A stretch of DNA of 60,549 nt from Verrucomicrobiota bacterium (GTDB taxonomy: Bacteria > Verrucomicrobiota > Verrucomicrobiia > Chthoniobacterales > UBA10450). Both the position numbers and the translations under genes were made by a program. Location of the stretch: positions 1 through 60,549 of the forward strand of contig QHNK01000027.1 in the NCBI GenBank assembly GCA_003218415.1, written 5' to 3'. Below are positions 52,665-60,549 of the stretch, one piece after another. The number at the start of each line of letters is the position of its first letter. Position 1 is the first letter of the stretch. The notes under the pieces are model-generated. The model was given only the letters and a program-made list of their open reading frames with translations, was not told the DNA's origin and searched no databases.

Positions 52665-55007
52665 ATGAAATTTTCCGTTAACTGGCTGCGCGAATTTGTC
52701 GATCTTCCAAAAAATCCGGAAGAGATCGCCGAGCTACTGACACGCGCGGGCGTCGAGACCGAGAACATCGAAACGCGCGGCGCGAACGTTGAGAAGGTGA
52801 TCGTTTCGCAAATCACCGCTTCTTCGCGTCATCCGAACGCCGATCGCCTGACGGTTTGCGAAGTCGATGATGGCAGTGGAACGAAACGCCAGATCGTTTG
52901 CGGCGCGACCAATTACAAAGCTGGAGACAAAATTCCGCTGGCGTTGCCGGGCGCAAAGCTGGCCAACGGAATTGAGATTCGCAAGACCAACCTGCGCGGC
53001 GTTGAGAGTGAAGGAATGCTTTGCAGCCCAATCGAGCTGGGTCTTGGCGAAGATGCGTCGGGCCTTTTGATTTTGTCGGCCGAAGCAAAGATCGGCGCGC
53101 CGCTTTCCGATCTTTTTCCAGGCGACACGATTCTCGATGTCGAGATCACGCCAAACCGCGGCGACTTGCTGAGCCACTTCGGACTCGCCCGTGAGATCGC
53201 AACGCTCACTGGAAAGAAACTCAAATCAACGCCGCGCGAGGCCAAGACAGACATCAAGAAGTCCGGCGTGACCATCAGCGCGACCCGTGAATGTCCATTT
53301 TTCTCCGCGCGCAAGATCGACAATGTGAACGTCGGCCCAAGTCCGCAATGGTTGCGCGCGAAGATTGAGAGCGTCGGCATCCGCTCGATCAGTAACATCG
53401 TCGATATTTCGAACTTCGTGATGCTCGAGCTCGGTCAGCCGACGCACGCATTCGACGCAGACAAATTAAAAGGCATGATCAATGTACGGCTCGCTCGCGG
53501 CGGCGAAAAATTTCTCGCGCTGGATGGAAAGACCTACTCGCTCACGTCGGATAACTGTGTCGTTGCCGACGAGGAATGGGCGGTCGGAATCGGCGGCGTG
53601 ATGGGCGGCGAAGAAACCGGCGTCACGAATTTAACGAAAAACATTTTGCTGGAAGCCGCTTACTTTTCGCCGGCGAGCATTCGTCGCACCGCGCGCAATT
53701 TGAATCTGCCGAGCGATGCAAGTTATCGATTCGAGCGCGGCGTTGATCCGGAGATGGTGCTCCGCGCCTCGCAGCGCGCGACTGAATTGATTCGCGAGAT
53801 CGCAGGTGGAACTCCAGCAACGGAAATTAACGTCGCTGGAAAACTCCCGACGAACCCGGCCGACGTTTCATTGAGCTACGAAAAATGCGATCGAGTTTTG
53901 GGGATTTCGATCAAGCGAAGAACTGTCGATGAAATTTTGGAAGGGTTCGGGCTGAAACAGACAAAGAGTGAGCGGATAAGGAAGAACGGATCTTCCAAAT
54001 GGAAGATTCCGAGTTATCGCCGCGATTTGCAGCGCGATGTCGATCTTATCGAAGAAGTCGTTCGCGCTTACGGAGCCGACAAAATTCCGGGAACGGATCG
54101 AAGCCGTTTTACGCCAGCGAGCATTGCCGACCATGCGCATGATTTGGAATCGGCGTGGCGGCAGCGGTTGGCAGCCGCTGGCCTCGATGAAGTCCGGACT
54201 TCAAAATTGCTGCCGCGTGAACGATTCGCATTCAGCGAAAGCGCAATCGAATTGCGAAACCCGCTCAGCGAAGATCATGTAGCGCTGCGCCCAAGCATCC
54301 TCGTCGGATTGTTAGGAGTACTCGATCGCAACATTCGCGCCGGCGCAGAACGCGTCGCCATTTTCGAAATCGGCCGGACGTTTATTCCGCCATCCGGCAA
54401 AGAAGAACGGCACCTTGGAATTTTGCTGTGGGGAAATGTTGCGAGCGCGCCGAATTGGCGATCCCCGCAAAGCCGCAGCCTTGATCTATTCGATCTCAAA
54501 GGCGCGCTGGAGTGCGCCGTTCCAAATCTGTCATTTCACTCCGGGAAGTTTCCTGATCTCGCGCTGCCGGTCGACGTTTTTTCCGGCGATCAAATGATCG
54601 GATTTGGCGGACAACTTGCGGCCGCAAAATCTAATTCGCCTGGTCCGGTGTTCGTTGCCGAGGTGCATGCTGACCTTCTTTTAATTGCCGAGGAAACAGC
54701 GACAAAGTTTCGTGAGATTGAAAAATTTCCCGCTGTCACGCGCGATATTGCGATGATTGTGCCGGAAGAAATTCCGCACGAAACGATTTTGCGCAGCATT
54801 GAAGAACCGCGCGAGCCGCTTTTGGAAAGCGTCGAGCTGTTTGACTTGTTTAGCGGCCGCGAAATCGGGGCGGCGCGAAAGTCACTCGCATATCGATTGA
54901 CATATCGAGACCGAAGTCGCACACTGACGAGTGAGGAAGTAAATGCAGCGCACGCGAAAATTCGCGAGCGACTGCGGCGCGACCTCGGCGCGGAATTGCG
55001 CGAGTAG
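52665..55007 (+). CDS. pheT: Phenylalanyl-tRNA synthetase beta subunit
   Basis: PheT provides tRNA recognition and editing. Start chosen at ATG 52665 (MKFSVNWLREFVDLPKNPEE), the conserved family start; the frame runs 46 codons further upstream only through the dispersed repeat. The 780 residues show the EMAP/OB tRNA-binding domain (IVSQITASSRHPNADRLTVC, about 40-60), the B3/B4 editing region (FVMLELGQPTHAFDADKL), the B5 domain, ASYRFERGVDPEMVLRASQR in the catalytic-like module, and the C-terminal FDX-ACB anticodon-binding domain (FREIEKFPAVTRDIAMIVPE, SLAYRLTYRDRSRTL). Full length, normal order. Confidence 0.98.
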   Translation: MKFSVNWLREFVDLPKNPEEIAELLTRAGVETENIETRGANVEKVIVSQITASSRHPNADRLTVCEVDDGSGTKRQIVCGATNYKAGDKIPLALPGAKLANGIEIRKTNLRGVESEGMLCSPIELGLGEDASGLLILSAEAKIGAPLSDLFPGDTILDVEITPNRGDLLSHFGLAREIATLTGKKLKSTPREAKTDIKKSGVTISATRECPFFSARKIDNVNVGPSPQWLRAKIESVGIRSISNIVDISNFVMLELGQPTHAFDADKLKGMINVRLARGGEKFLALDGKTYSLTSDNCVVADEEWAVGIGGVMGGEETGVTNLTKNILLEAAYFSPASIRRTARNLNLPSDASYRFERGVDPEMVLRASQRATELIREIAGGTPATEINVAGKLPTNPADVSLSYEKCDRVLGISIKRRTVDEILEGFGLKQTKSERIRKNGSSKWKIPSYRRDLQRDVDLIEEVVRAYGADKIPGTDRSRFTPASIADHAHDLESAWRQRLAAAGLDEVRTSKLLPRERFAFSESAIELRNPLSEDHVALRPSILVGLLGVLDRNIRAGAERVAIFEIGRTFIPPSGKEERHLGILLWGNVASAPNWRSPQSRSLDLFDLKGALECAVPNLSFHSGKFPDLALPVDVFSGDQMIGFGGQLAAAKSNSPGPVFVAEVHADLLLIAEETATKFREIEKFPAVTRDIAMIVPEEIPHETILRSIEEPREPLLESVELFDLFSGREIGAARKSLAYRLTYRDRSRTLTSEEVNAAHAKIRERLRRDLGAELRE

Positions 55008-55116
55008 TTCTTTGAGATTGAGAGCCGCTCGTTGAGGGTTGGGCAGGAAACCAGTGCTTTCCGTTCAACTCTCAGCCAGCGGCTTTCGAATCCAGAATAT
55101 TTTCGGGATATAAACA

Positions 55117-55300
55117 TTTGCCCTGCGATGTTCGCGATTGAGGTGACGTCCCCGAACCGATAGTTGACGAAATACGGAGGCTTGGTTGGTGCGGAAAATG
55201 ACAGGCCTTGATTGGAAGTCAGATTCCGCAGCAACGGTCATCCACCCTTTCCTAAAAGGGAACGGGAGAATCACCTGAACGGCACCGGCGGGGTAAAATT
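55117..55300 (+). ncRNA. ssrS: 6S RNA (regulator of RNA polymerase)
   Basis: The 440-base gap between pheT and carA contains the 6S signature. GCGATGTTCGCG (55124-55135) is followed by GTCCCCGAACCGATAGTTG (about 55148-55166), matching the conserved 'GATGTTCGC ... GTCCCC-GA-CCGATA' of the E. coli 5' half. On the 3' side are TCATCCACCCTTTCCTAAAA (about 55239-55258), then GGCACCGGCGGGGTAAAAT. The end strands TTTGCCCT (55117-55124) and GGGGTAAA (55290-55297) pair as the closing stem. TATAAA at 55109-55114 could be the -10 box. A perfect terminator follows at 55303. 6S RNA binds sigma70-holoenzyme and represses promoters in stationary phase. The exact ends are estimates. Confidence 0.85.
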
Positions 55301-55302
55301 TC

Positions 55303-55339
55303 AAAAACCCGGACCGAGAAATTCGGTCCGGGTTTTTCT
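55303..55339 (+). terminator. Rho-independent terminator of the 6S RNA gene
   Basis: A perfect stem: AAAAACCCGGACCGA, loop GAAAT, TCGGTCCGGGTTTTT (stem about 15 pairs counting the A-T ends), ending in a T-run, just after the 6S closing stem. The A-run on its 5' side would also stop transcription from the other strand. Confidence 0.92.
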
Positions 55340-55350
55340 CTTAGCCGTGA

Positions 55351-55425
55351 CGCAGACAATCCCGTCTGCGAGGCTTACGGACATCGGCAGACAAGATTGT
55401 CCGGCTCACGCTACAACAGATTTGA
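55351..55425. repeat. Palindromic element in front of carA
   Basis: CGCAGAC-AATCCC-GTCTGCG (55351-55370) is a perfect 7-bp hairpin, and GGCAGACAAGATTGTCC (55386-55402) repeats its GCAGACAA word in a second palindrome. The block lies between the 6S terminator and carA and resembles the other dispersed elements. The reading frame that opens at a TTG at 55397 passes through its end. Confidence 0.5.
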
Positions 55426-55447
55426 AAATCGGCCGACGAGATCGATA

Positions 55448-56608
55448 GTGCGCGGTGACGTGCGCACACTTCTAGCCCTCGAAGACGACCGATATTTCGA
55501 GGGCGAATCTTTTGGCGCAACCGGCACGCGCGTCGGTGAAATTTGTTTCAACACCGCCATGACCGGTTATCAGGAGGTGCTGACCGATCCCTCGTATCGC
55601 GGACAGATCGTGGCGATGACTTATCCGTTGATCGGAAATTACGGGACCAATTCGCTAGATCAGGAAAGCCGCTCACCGCATGTGCGCGGATTCGTCATTG
55701 AGGAATTGACTGAGGTCCCGAGCAACTGGCGGTCCGAAATGTCGCTCGACGAATATTTGCGAAAATGGAACATCCCCGGCGCAAAAGGGATCGACACCCG
55801 CGCGCTCACGCGGCATTTGCGCACTCGCGGCGCAATGAAGGCCTGTCTGACGACGGAAGAGATTTCTCCTAAAGAAGCGACACAGAGAGCGATTGAGGGC
55901 GAGGGCGTAATCGGAATGGATTATGTGCGCGAAGTTTCGACAACTAAATTTTACCGTTGGGACCCTGAGGACAAACTAAGTGCGCCGTGGTCGATTGCGG
56001 CGAGTAATGGCGGAAATAGACGCGCGCTTCCGCCGATCAAGTTTCGAATCGCGGCCTACGATTATGGGATCAAAGAAAACATTCTGCGCTTACTGCGCCA
56101 GAAAGGCTTCCAAGTCACTGTTGTGCCGGCGACCACGACAGCCGAGGAAGTGCTCACTTTCAATCCCGACGGAATTTTTCTCTCCAACGGCCCTGGCGAC
56201 CCAGCAGCGCTTCCTTACGCGCACAAAACCGTGCACGATTTGATGGGTAAAAAGCCGATCTTCGGGATCTGTCTTGGCCATCAGATTCTCGGCTTCGCGT
56301 TCGGCGGATCGACGTTTAAGTTGAAGTTCGGCCATCGCGGCGCGAACCAGCCGGTAAAAGATTTGCGCACGGGCAAAGTGGCTATCACTGCGCAGAATCA
56401 CGGATTCGCCGTCGATGCGGACTCGCTACCGGCGAACGTGCAAATCACACATATCAATTTGAACGACGGCACAGTCGAAGGAATGCGGCACAAGGAATTG
56501 CCGATCTTCAGCGTGCAATATCATCCGGAAGCCGCACCCGGTCCGCATGATGCCTCCTACTTCTTCGATCAGTTTGCGGAGCTAATCGAAAAAGGTAGGG
56601 ACGATTGA
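55448..56608 (+). CDS. carA: Carbamoyl-phosphate synthase small subunit
   Basis: CarA is the glutaminase subunit that passes ammonia to CarB for carbamoyl phosphate (arginine and pyrimidine synthesis). The 386-residue frame is counted from GTG 55448; GTG 55460 ([14 protein letters not shown]) is equally possible, and a TTG at 55397 would include repeat-derived residues. The N-terminal CPSase domain has [20 protein letters not shown] and [20 protein letters not shown]. The C-terminal class I glutamine amidotransferase domain has the nucleophile Cys in [16 protein letters not shown] and the His-Glu pair in [13 protein letters not shown], plus [13 protein letters not shown]. All catalytic residues are present. 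carB is not adjacent. Confidence 0.97.
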   Translation: MRGDVRTLLALEDDRYFEGESFGATGTRVGEICFNTAMTGYQEVLTDPSYRGQIVAMTYPLIGNYGTNSLDQESRSPHVRGFVIEELTEVPSNWRSEMSLDEYLRKWNIPGAKGIDTRALTRHLRTRGAMKACLTTEEISPKEATQRAIEGEGVIGMDYVREVSTTKFYRWDPEDKLSAPWSIAASNGGNRRALPPIKFRIAAYDYGIKENILRLLRQKGFQVTVVPATTTAEEVLTFNPDGIFLSNGPGDPAALPYAHKTVHDLMGKKPIFGICLGHQILGFAFGGSTFKLKFGHRGANQPVKDLRTGKVAITAQNHGFAVDADSLPANVQITHINLNDGTVEGMRHKELPIFSVQYHPEAAPGPHDASYFFDQFAELIEKGRDD

Positions 56609-56619
56609 CTCAACCGGCC

Positions 56620-56645
56620 GTAGCGGTTCGGTGAACCGCCGCTAC
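56620..56645. repeat. Small hairpin after carA
   Basis: GTAGCGGTTCGGTGAACCGCCGCTAC contains GTAGCGG...CCGCTAC arms with GGTTC/GAACC inside, a compact imperfect palindrome between carA and the small secreted protein. It has no T-run, so termination is not expected. It resembles the ends (GTAGCCGC/GCGGCTAC) of the 80-bp repeats. Confidence 0.5.
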
Positions 56646-56683
56646 CTAATTGACCAACGCGCCGAGCAGCCCAGATTTGTTGC

Positions 56684-57091
56684 ATGTTTAATTCAACAAG
56701 CAATAAACCTACAGTCTTGAAAGTTGCAGTGACTGCAACGTTCATCGCAGCGCTAGCGGCCTCGCCGCTGGCGATCGCGCAGGAACACGAGCACGGCGCA
56801 GAAGCGGGTGCTTCGAAAGAGGTCACGGGCGAAGTGATCGACATGATGTGCTACGTCGATCATAACGCCGTGGGTGAAAAACACGGGCAATCCTGCGGGG
56901 CCAAGTGCATCAGGAGCGGTGGCCCGGTCGGCATCGTCAGTGAGGGCAAAGCGTATCTGGTCGTCGGCGAACACAAACCGATTAACGATCAACTTGCCGA
57001 TTTGTGTGGCAAAAACGTCACCTTAAAAGGCAAGCTGGCAGAGCGTGGCGGCATCGCGATGATCGAGAACGCCGAGGTAGTTAAGAAATAG
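56684..57091 (+). CDS. Small secreted Cys/His-containing protein
   Basis: A 135-residue protein with a signal peptide (VLKVAVTATFIAALAASPLAIA). The mature part has a His-rich start (QEHEHGAEAG), then VTGEVIDMMCYVDHNAVGEK, HGQSCGAKCIRSGGPVG, SEGKAYLVVGEH, LADLCGKNVTLKGKLAERGG and IAMIENAEVV. The pattern GEV-x-D-x-x-C ... GK-x-V-x-L-x-G-x-L ... I-x-x-A resembles a small OB-like beta fold with four cysteines, which may bind a metal or form disulphides. The family exists in other Gram-negative genomes, but I do not know its function. There is no CxxCH haem motif. It is a single gene; the 80-bp repeat starts two bases after it. Confidence 0.75.
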   Translation: MFNSTSNKPTVLKVAVTATFIAALAASPLAIAQEHEHGAEAGASKEVTGEVIDMMCYVDHNAVGEKHGQSCGAKCIRSGGPVGIVSEGKAYLVVGEHKPINDQLADLCGKNVTLKGKLAERGGIAMIENAEVVKK

Positions 57092-57092
57092 T

Positions 57093-57172
57093 TGTAGCCG
57101 CGTCTCTGTGAGACGCGTGGCGCGTGCGTGCCAAAAACACAGCGGTGCGCTTCGCACAGCAAAGCGGCTACA
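57093..57172. repeat. 80-bp palindromic repeat, copy B
   Basis: It starts two bases after the small secreted protein. TGTAGCCGC (57093-57101) and GCGGCTACA (57164-57172) are exact complements. Inside, GTCTCTGTGAGAC forms a small hairpin and TGCGCTTCGCACAG another. It aligns with copy A (27176-27256). Both copies sit between a stop codon and the next gene. Confidence 0.8.
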
Positions 57173-57190
57173 GGATGCTGTGCTGCTTCG

Positions 57191-60100
57191 CTATTTGTAA
57201 TAGGGCCGCAACGACGGGCGCAGCTTCCCGACTCGAAGAGCAGTTTCAATTTGCAAATCAGAGACCGCCGTATCGGCGAGTCTGCAAATCTCGCCTGCCT
57301 CAAGCGCAGCGATTGGGAATCCATCACGGAACAAAATGCGATTGGCCGTGAGCGCGGCAATTCTTGATCCAGGCGTCAGTATGCCTTGCAAATTCAGCGG
57401 GTCCGCGGCGCTCAGCGTGATCAGTTCGCCGTTTGACGGCGCCTTGCGGATAGAACGCAACAAGCCAATAGCTTCGGGCAGGGCGAATTGTTCGCCGCTG
57501 ATGCCCGCCACGAAATAGCCGCCGCGAATTTCACCGCGCGCCTCCCACCGACGATAGACTCGCCCCAGTTCGTACCACGTAATCGGGAAACTTTCGCGCT
57601 CGAGCAAACGGCGAAATACCACGCCGCAGCGGCGCAGCAACGCTCGCGCAAATTTTACGGTGGCCGTGTCCCGCTGAGAACTTTCCGCGCCATTTCCCCT
57701 TTCTGCACCATCTCGCGACGGCTGCGACGCGATCTGCGTTCTCAACAACGACCAGCGCCCTGCAAACTCAATGCTGGCCAGGTTTGTCTTGCGCCGGCGT
57801 TTTCCGATGTTTCGGCCAAACGTGGGCCGTTTGTGTGATGGGACCAGAAGCGCTCGCAATCCGTCGAAACTATCTGAAGTGACCAAACCTAGCGCCGCGA
57901 GCTGCGACAAAGCTTCCTCAACTTGAGAAGGCAGCAGGCCGCTGCGTCGCACCAACTCTGTGAAGAAGAGTGCCCCGCCGCTTTGTAGCGCATCGAGTAC
58001 GACTTGATTGGCAACTGAAAACTCCATCGCGGAATTTGCCCGCGACAACAGCAGCCAGTCTTGGACATTCTCGCGCTGGTAAAGCGCAATTGGGCTGCTC
58101 CGCAACGGAGCGATCGTGCGCGCAGTTGGATTTTGCGGCGCACTTAAACGTCCCCAGCCGACGCGACCGGAAAAACAAAGACGATCGAGCCATTCCGGAT
58201 CGTAGTCGGCAACGCGCGCCGCGAGCACGGCCGATTCCCAGGCCGCCAGTGGTAACTCGCACCCGTCGAGTTGTTCCAAAACAGATTGCAGACCGTCCGG
58301 TCCTTCAACGCGATGATCGACATCAACACGCTGCCATACGAAGAGAAATCGATAGAAATCCTGAACCGAGATAGGCTGAATTTCCGCGCGCAGCCGGTCG
58401 ATTGTGAGCCGGTGGATCCGCGCCAGCAGCCGGCGATCGCACCATTCTTGCTGCGTTCCATTCGGATGAAATTTGCCGCGCAAAATAAAACCTTCTGCTT
58501 CGAGGCCCAGCAATGCCGCGTCAATTTCCGAACACGATAACTCCAAGATGTCCGCTAGCTCGTCGGCAGTAACCGGCCCGCAAACTTCCATTCGCCCGCG
58601 AACCAGTTCGCGAATTGCGTCGGCCCGTTCCCAATTCTTTCCACGCACCGCCTCAGGAACGGTCAAATTGCGCTTTACGACTGCGTTGGGATAAATCGCT
58701 TGAATCATCGGAAGTCGTTCCGCAGCGAGCCAAAACCCCCGAACCTCGCGGTGTTTCGAATGTTGCGTCGGAAGGATCAGGCGCGTGGCCCGGTTTTCAG
58801 CGACAAGCGTTGACATGAAATGCTCTGCACTCTCGCCACTCGACGTTCGCTGCATTTCTTCCGCCGTCATCACACCGAGCAACATCAGCGCGTCATGCAA
58901 TTCATCCGCGTTTGTCGCTTCCGGCCGTGCTTCCTTAACGACTTTGTCGATCGCGGCCGCGTCGAGAACACCAAGCCCACCGCTACCGTTTCTTTCCGAG
59001 GCGCGACGCGTGTACACCGCCCGAGTCCGGCGTTCTTCCAACGGCGTGTTGTCCAGAAACGCGTACGGCCGCGCATTTAGAATCTCAGACGCGAGCGGCG
59101 AAGGCTCGGGCAAATCGCGCGCGATGCAACGGATCTGGCCGTGCTCAATCCTCCGCAACACGTCCTCCAAGCCATCGATGTCCATTGCTTCGGTCAGGCA
59201 ATCTTCGATTGTTTGTTTCACCAGCGGGTGATCAGGAATCTCGCGGTCGCCAACGATATGCTCGAGGCAGGCTAGTTGGTCGGGGAAAACTGCCGCCAAA
59301 AGATTTTCCGATTCCATGCGCTGCAGAGGCGCGGCGATTTTTGCGCCGCCGCGAAACCGCGGCACGGCGAGCGATCGAGTCGCGTTCCAGCGCCAGCGAA
59401 TGGTGAACATCGGCGCGTCGAGCAATGCCTGAACGAGCAGGTCGCGAACTGTTTTGGAATTCAGATAGCGAAAAACCTCTTCCAACGGGAACGAGTGCTG
59501 CGTGCCGAGCGAAATCACAATGGCGTCGTCCGTCGCCGCTGCTTGCAGCTCAAAATTAAACGAACGACAAAAACGTTTTCGCAATGCCAGACCCCACGCT
59601 CGATTGATTCGACTGCCGAAAGGCGTGTGCAAAACCAGCTGCATCCCGCCCGATTCGTCGAAGAAACGCTCCATCACCAGGGTTTGCTGTGACGGAATTG
59701 CGCCAACCGATCGATAACCGTCCGCGAAGTAGTCGCCGAGTTGTTCAGCAGCCTCGGGTGGCAACCGCATTTCTTCGGCAAGCCATTCATTCGGATTTTG
59801 TCCGTCGATCAGCAGCTTTTCGATTTCTGTCCGCAAATCGGACAAGGCTTTCGACAGCTCAGTCGTGCGCGCCGGAGCTTCGCCCAGCCAAAATGGAATT
59901 CCCGGCGGCTGGCCTTTGGCATCTTCGACACGGACGACTCCGGAGTTGATGCGCAAAATTCGCCACGACGCATTGCCGAGTTGGAAAATGTCGCCCGCCA
60001 AACTTTCGACGGCGAAATCTTCGTTCACTGTGCCGACGAACGTTTCCGAGGGCTCAAGGATCACACGATAATCGGCATTGTCGGGAATCGCGCCGCCGGA

Positions 60101-60549
60101 CGTGAGTGCAGTCAATCGCGCACCACGACGACCGCGAATTCGATGATTCACTCCATCGTGATGAATTAGCGCCGCACGTCGGCCGCGTTTCGTGCTGAAC
60201 CCTTCGGCGAGCATTTTGACGACGCCATCGAACTCTTGGCGGGTAAGGTTTCGGTACGGCCAGGCCGAACGAGCAAGTTCGAACAACTCATTTTCATCCC
60301 AATCTTGCGTGGAAGCCGCGGCAACAATTTGCTGAGCCAGCACATCGAGCGGTTTTTCCGGAATGCTGAGCCGATCCAACTCGCCACGCTGAACACAACG
60401 CAGTAGCGCCGCACACTCGACGAGTTCATCGCGACTTAACGGGAAGACGCGCCCCTTCGGCAAACCGCCGCGTCTATGCTCGGCGCGGCCGACCCGCTGC
60501 AGCAATGTGGTAATCGAGCGCGTTGTGCCGAGCTGGCAAACAAGATCAA
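57191..60549 (-). CDS. lhr: Lhr-family ATP-dependent helicase, C-terminal part (runs off right edge)
   Basis: The frame is open past 60549, so the helicase core lies outside. Translated from the right edge it gives CQLGTTRSITTLLQRVGRAE, matching the Lhr motif VI region (QRVGR-x-E/G-H). The visible 1118 residues cover the end of RecA domain 2, the winged-helix region (SRDELVECAALLRCVQRGEL, about 25-45 from the Met at 60505), the beta-barrel 'DEAD/H-associated' domain (GSRINRAWGLALRKRFCRSF and LLVQALLDAPMFTIRWRWNA) and a long C-terminal extension (residues about 560-1104), as in the large E. coli Lhr (1538 residues). Lhr is a 3'-to-5' DNA/DNA-RNA helicase induced by damage. The C-terminus has no extra named domain that I recognise. 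Confidence 0.95.
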   Translation of the reverse strand, partial: DLVCQLGTTRSITTLLQRVGRAEHRRGGLPKGRVFPLSRDELVECAALLRCVQRGELDRLSIPEKPLDVLAQQIVAAASTQDWDENELFELARSAWPYRNLTRQEFDGVVKMLAEGFSTKRGRRAALIHHDGVNHRIRGRRGARLTALTSGGAIPDNADYRVILEPSETFVGTVNEDFAVESLAGDIFQLGNASWRILRINSGVVRVEDAKGQPPGIPFWLGEAPARTTELSKALSDLRTEIEKLLIDGQNPNEWLAEEMRLPPEAAEQLGDYFADGYRSVGAIPSQQTLVMERFFDESGGMQLVLHTPFGSRINRAWGLALRKRFCRSFNFELQAAATDDAIVISLGTQHSFPLEEVFRYLNSKTVRDLLVQALLDAPMFTIRWRWNATRSLAVPRFRGGAKIAAPLQRMESENLLAAVFPDQLACLEHIVGDREIPDHPLVKQTIEDCLTEAMDIDGLEDVLRRIEHGQIRCIARDLPEPSPLASEILNARPYAFLDNTPLEERRTRAVYTRRASERNGSGGLGVLDAAAIDKVVKEARPEATNADELHDALMLLGVMTAEEMQRTSSGESAEHFMSTLVAENRATRLILPTQHSKHREVRGFWLAAERLPMIQAIYPNAVVKRNLTVPEAVRGKNWERADAIRELVRGRMEVCGPVTADELADILELSCSEIDAALLGLEAEGFILRGKFHPNGTQQEWCDRRLLARIHRLTIDRLRAEIQPISVQDFYRFLFVWQRVDVDHRVEGPDGLQSVLEQLDGCELPLAAWESAVLAARVADYDPEWLDRLCFSGRVGWGRLSAPQNPTARTIAPLRSSPIALYQRENVQDWLLLSRANSAMEFSVANQVVLDALQSGGALFFTELVRRSGLLPSQVEEALSQLAALGLVTSDSFDGLRALLVPSHKRPTFGRNIGKRRRKTNLASIEFAGRWSLLRTQIASQPSRDGAERGNGAESSQRDTATVKFARALLRRCGVVFRRLLERESFPITWYELGRVYRRWEARGEIRGGYFVAGISGEQFALPEAIGLLRSIRKAPSNGELITLSAADPLNLQGILTPGSRIAALTANRILFRDGFPIAALEAGEICRLADTAVSDLQIETALRVGKLRPSLRPYYK

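Noticed and set aside
1-60549. CRISPR array, tRNA/rRNA genes, integrase, transposase or toxin-antitoxin pairs
   Set aside because: I saw no regular repeat-spacer pattern, no cloverleaf with T-loop motif, and no recombinase-like protein in the translated frames; the palindromic repeats are scattered single copies.

Overview
The window looks like a chromosomal segment of a Gram-negative bacterium, most likely a soil-type Verrucomicrobiota (Chthoniobacterales / Spartobacteria-like). This is inferred from gene content: single-chain GcvP, PPDK, a duplicated-NuoM complex I, LptD, a huge TPR protein, a TMTC-like glycosyltransferase with TPRs, a zinc-ribbon rhomboid, and many dispersed palindromic intergenic elements. 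No marker gene decides the taxonomy. Two genes run off the ends: an MFS transporter on the left (minus strand) and an Lhr-family helicase on the right (minus strand).

Layout. 1-7.5 kb: MFS transporter, PUR-domain nucleic-acid-binding protein, pyruvate phosphate dikinase with a very basic N-terminal extension, glycine decarboxylase P-protein. 7.6-12.9 kb: a minus-strand pair (FAD oxidoreductase plus GT-C glycosyltransferase), rsmI, a WxxGxW-repeat lipoprotein, and a deoxyhypusine synthase-like enzyme. 12.9-22.1 kb: a minus-strand complex I operon nuoH-J-K-L-M-(ORF6N gene)-M-N with no nuoI. It has two complete nuoM genes and a NuoL lateral-helix insertion, as in the '2M' type of complex I, and an ORF6N (phage-type) gene coupled between the two nuoM copies. 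22.2-28.4 kb: lptD, UDP-glucose dehydrogenase, rsmB, M29 aminopeptidase. 28.5-32.7 kb: a 1142-residue TPR protein and coaX. 32.8-37.3 kb: hemB coupled to a PD-(D/E)XK-like nuclease gene, gpmI, and an alkaline-phosphatase-fold protein that has lost metal ligands. 37.5-43.4 kb: envelope and TPR genes (membrane-His/TPR protein, a 98-residue secreted protein resembling a lone TonB plug, a DsbA-like oxidoreductase, a frameshifted glycosyltransferase remnant, a TMTC-like protein). 43.9-49.4 kb: TonB-dependent receptor and CHASE2-adenylate/guanylate cyclase. 49.6-57.1 kb: a rhomboid gene broken by two frameshifts, rplT with a structured leader, pheS, pheT, a 6S RNA gene with its terminator, carA, and a small Cys-rich secreted protein. 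57.2 kb to the end: Lhr helicase.

Features with no long reading frame: the N-terminal 222 residues of the MFS protein, a likely 6S RNA (about 55117-55300) followed by a perfect terminator, a leader hairpin that sequesters the rplT ribosome-binding site, an 18-bp hairpin whose 3' arm contains the pheS start codon, and at least six families of palindromic intergenic repeats. Two of these families (the 80-bp and the 125-bp elements) are each present twice.

The best candidates for undescribed biology are the ORF6N gene inside the 2M-type nuo operon, the lone TonB-plug protein, the hemB-coupled nuclease, the novel FEI-type repeats of the TPR protein, and the rplT and pheS leader structures. I see no defence island, CRISPR array, integrase, transposase or tRNA.
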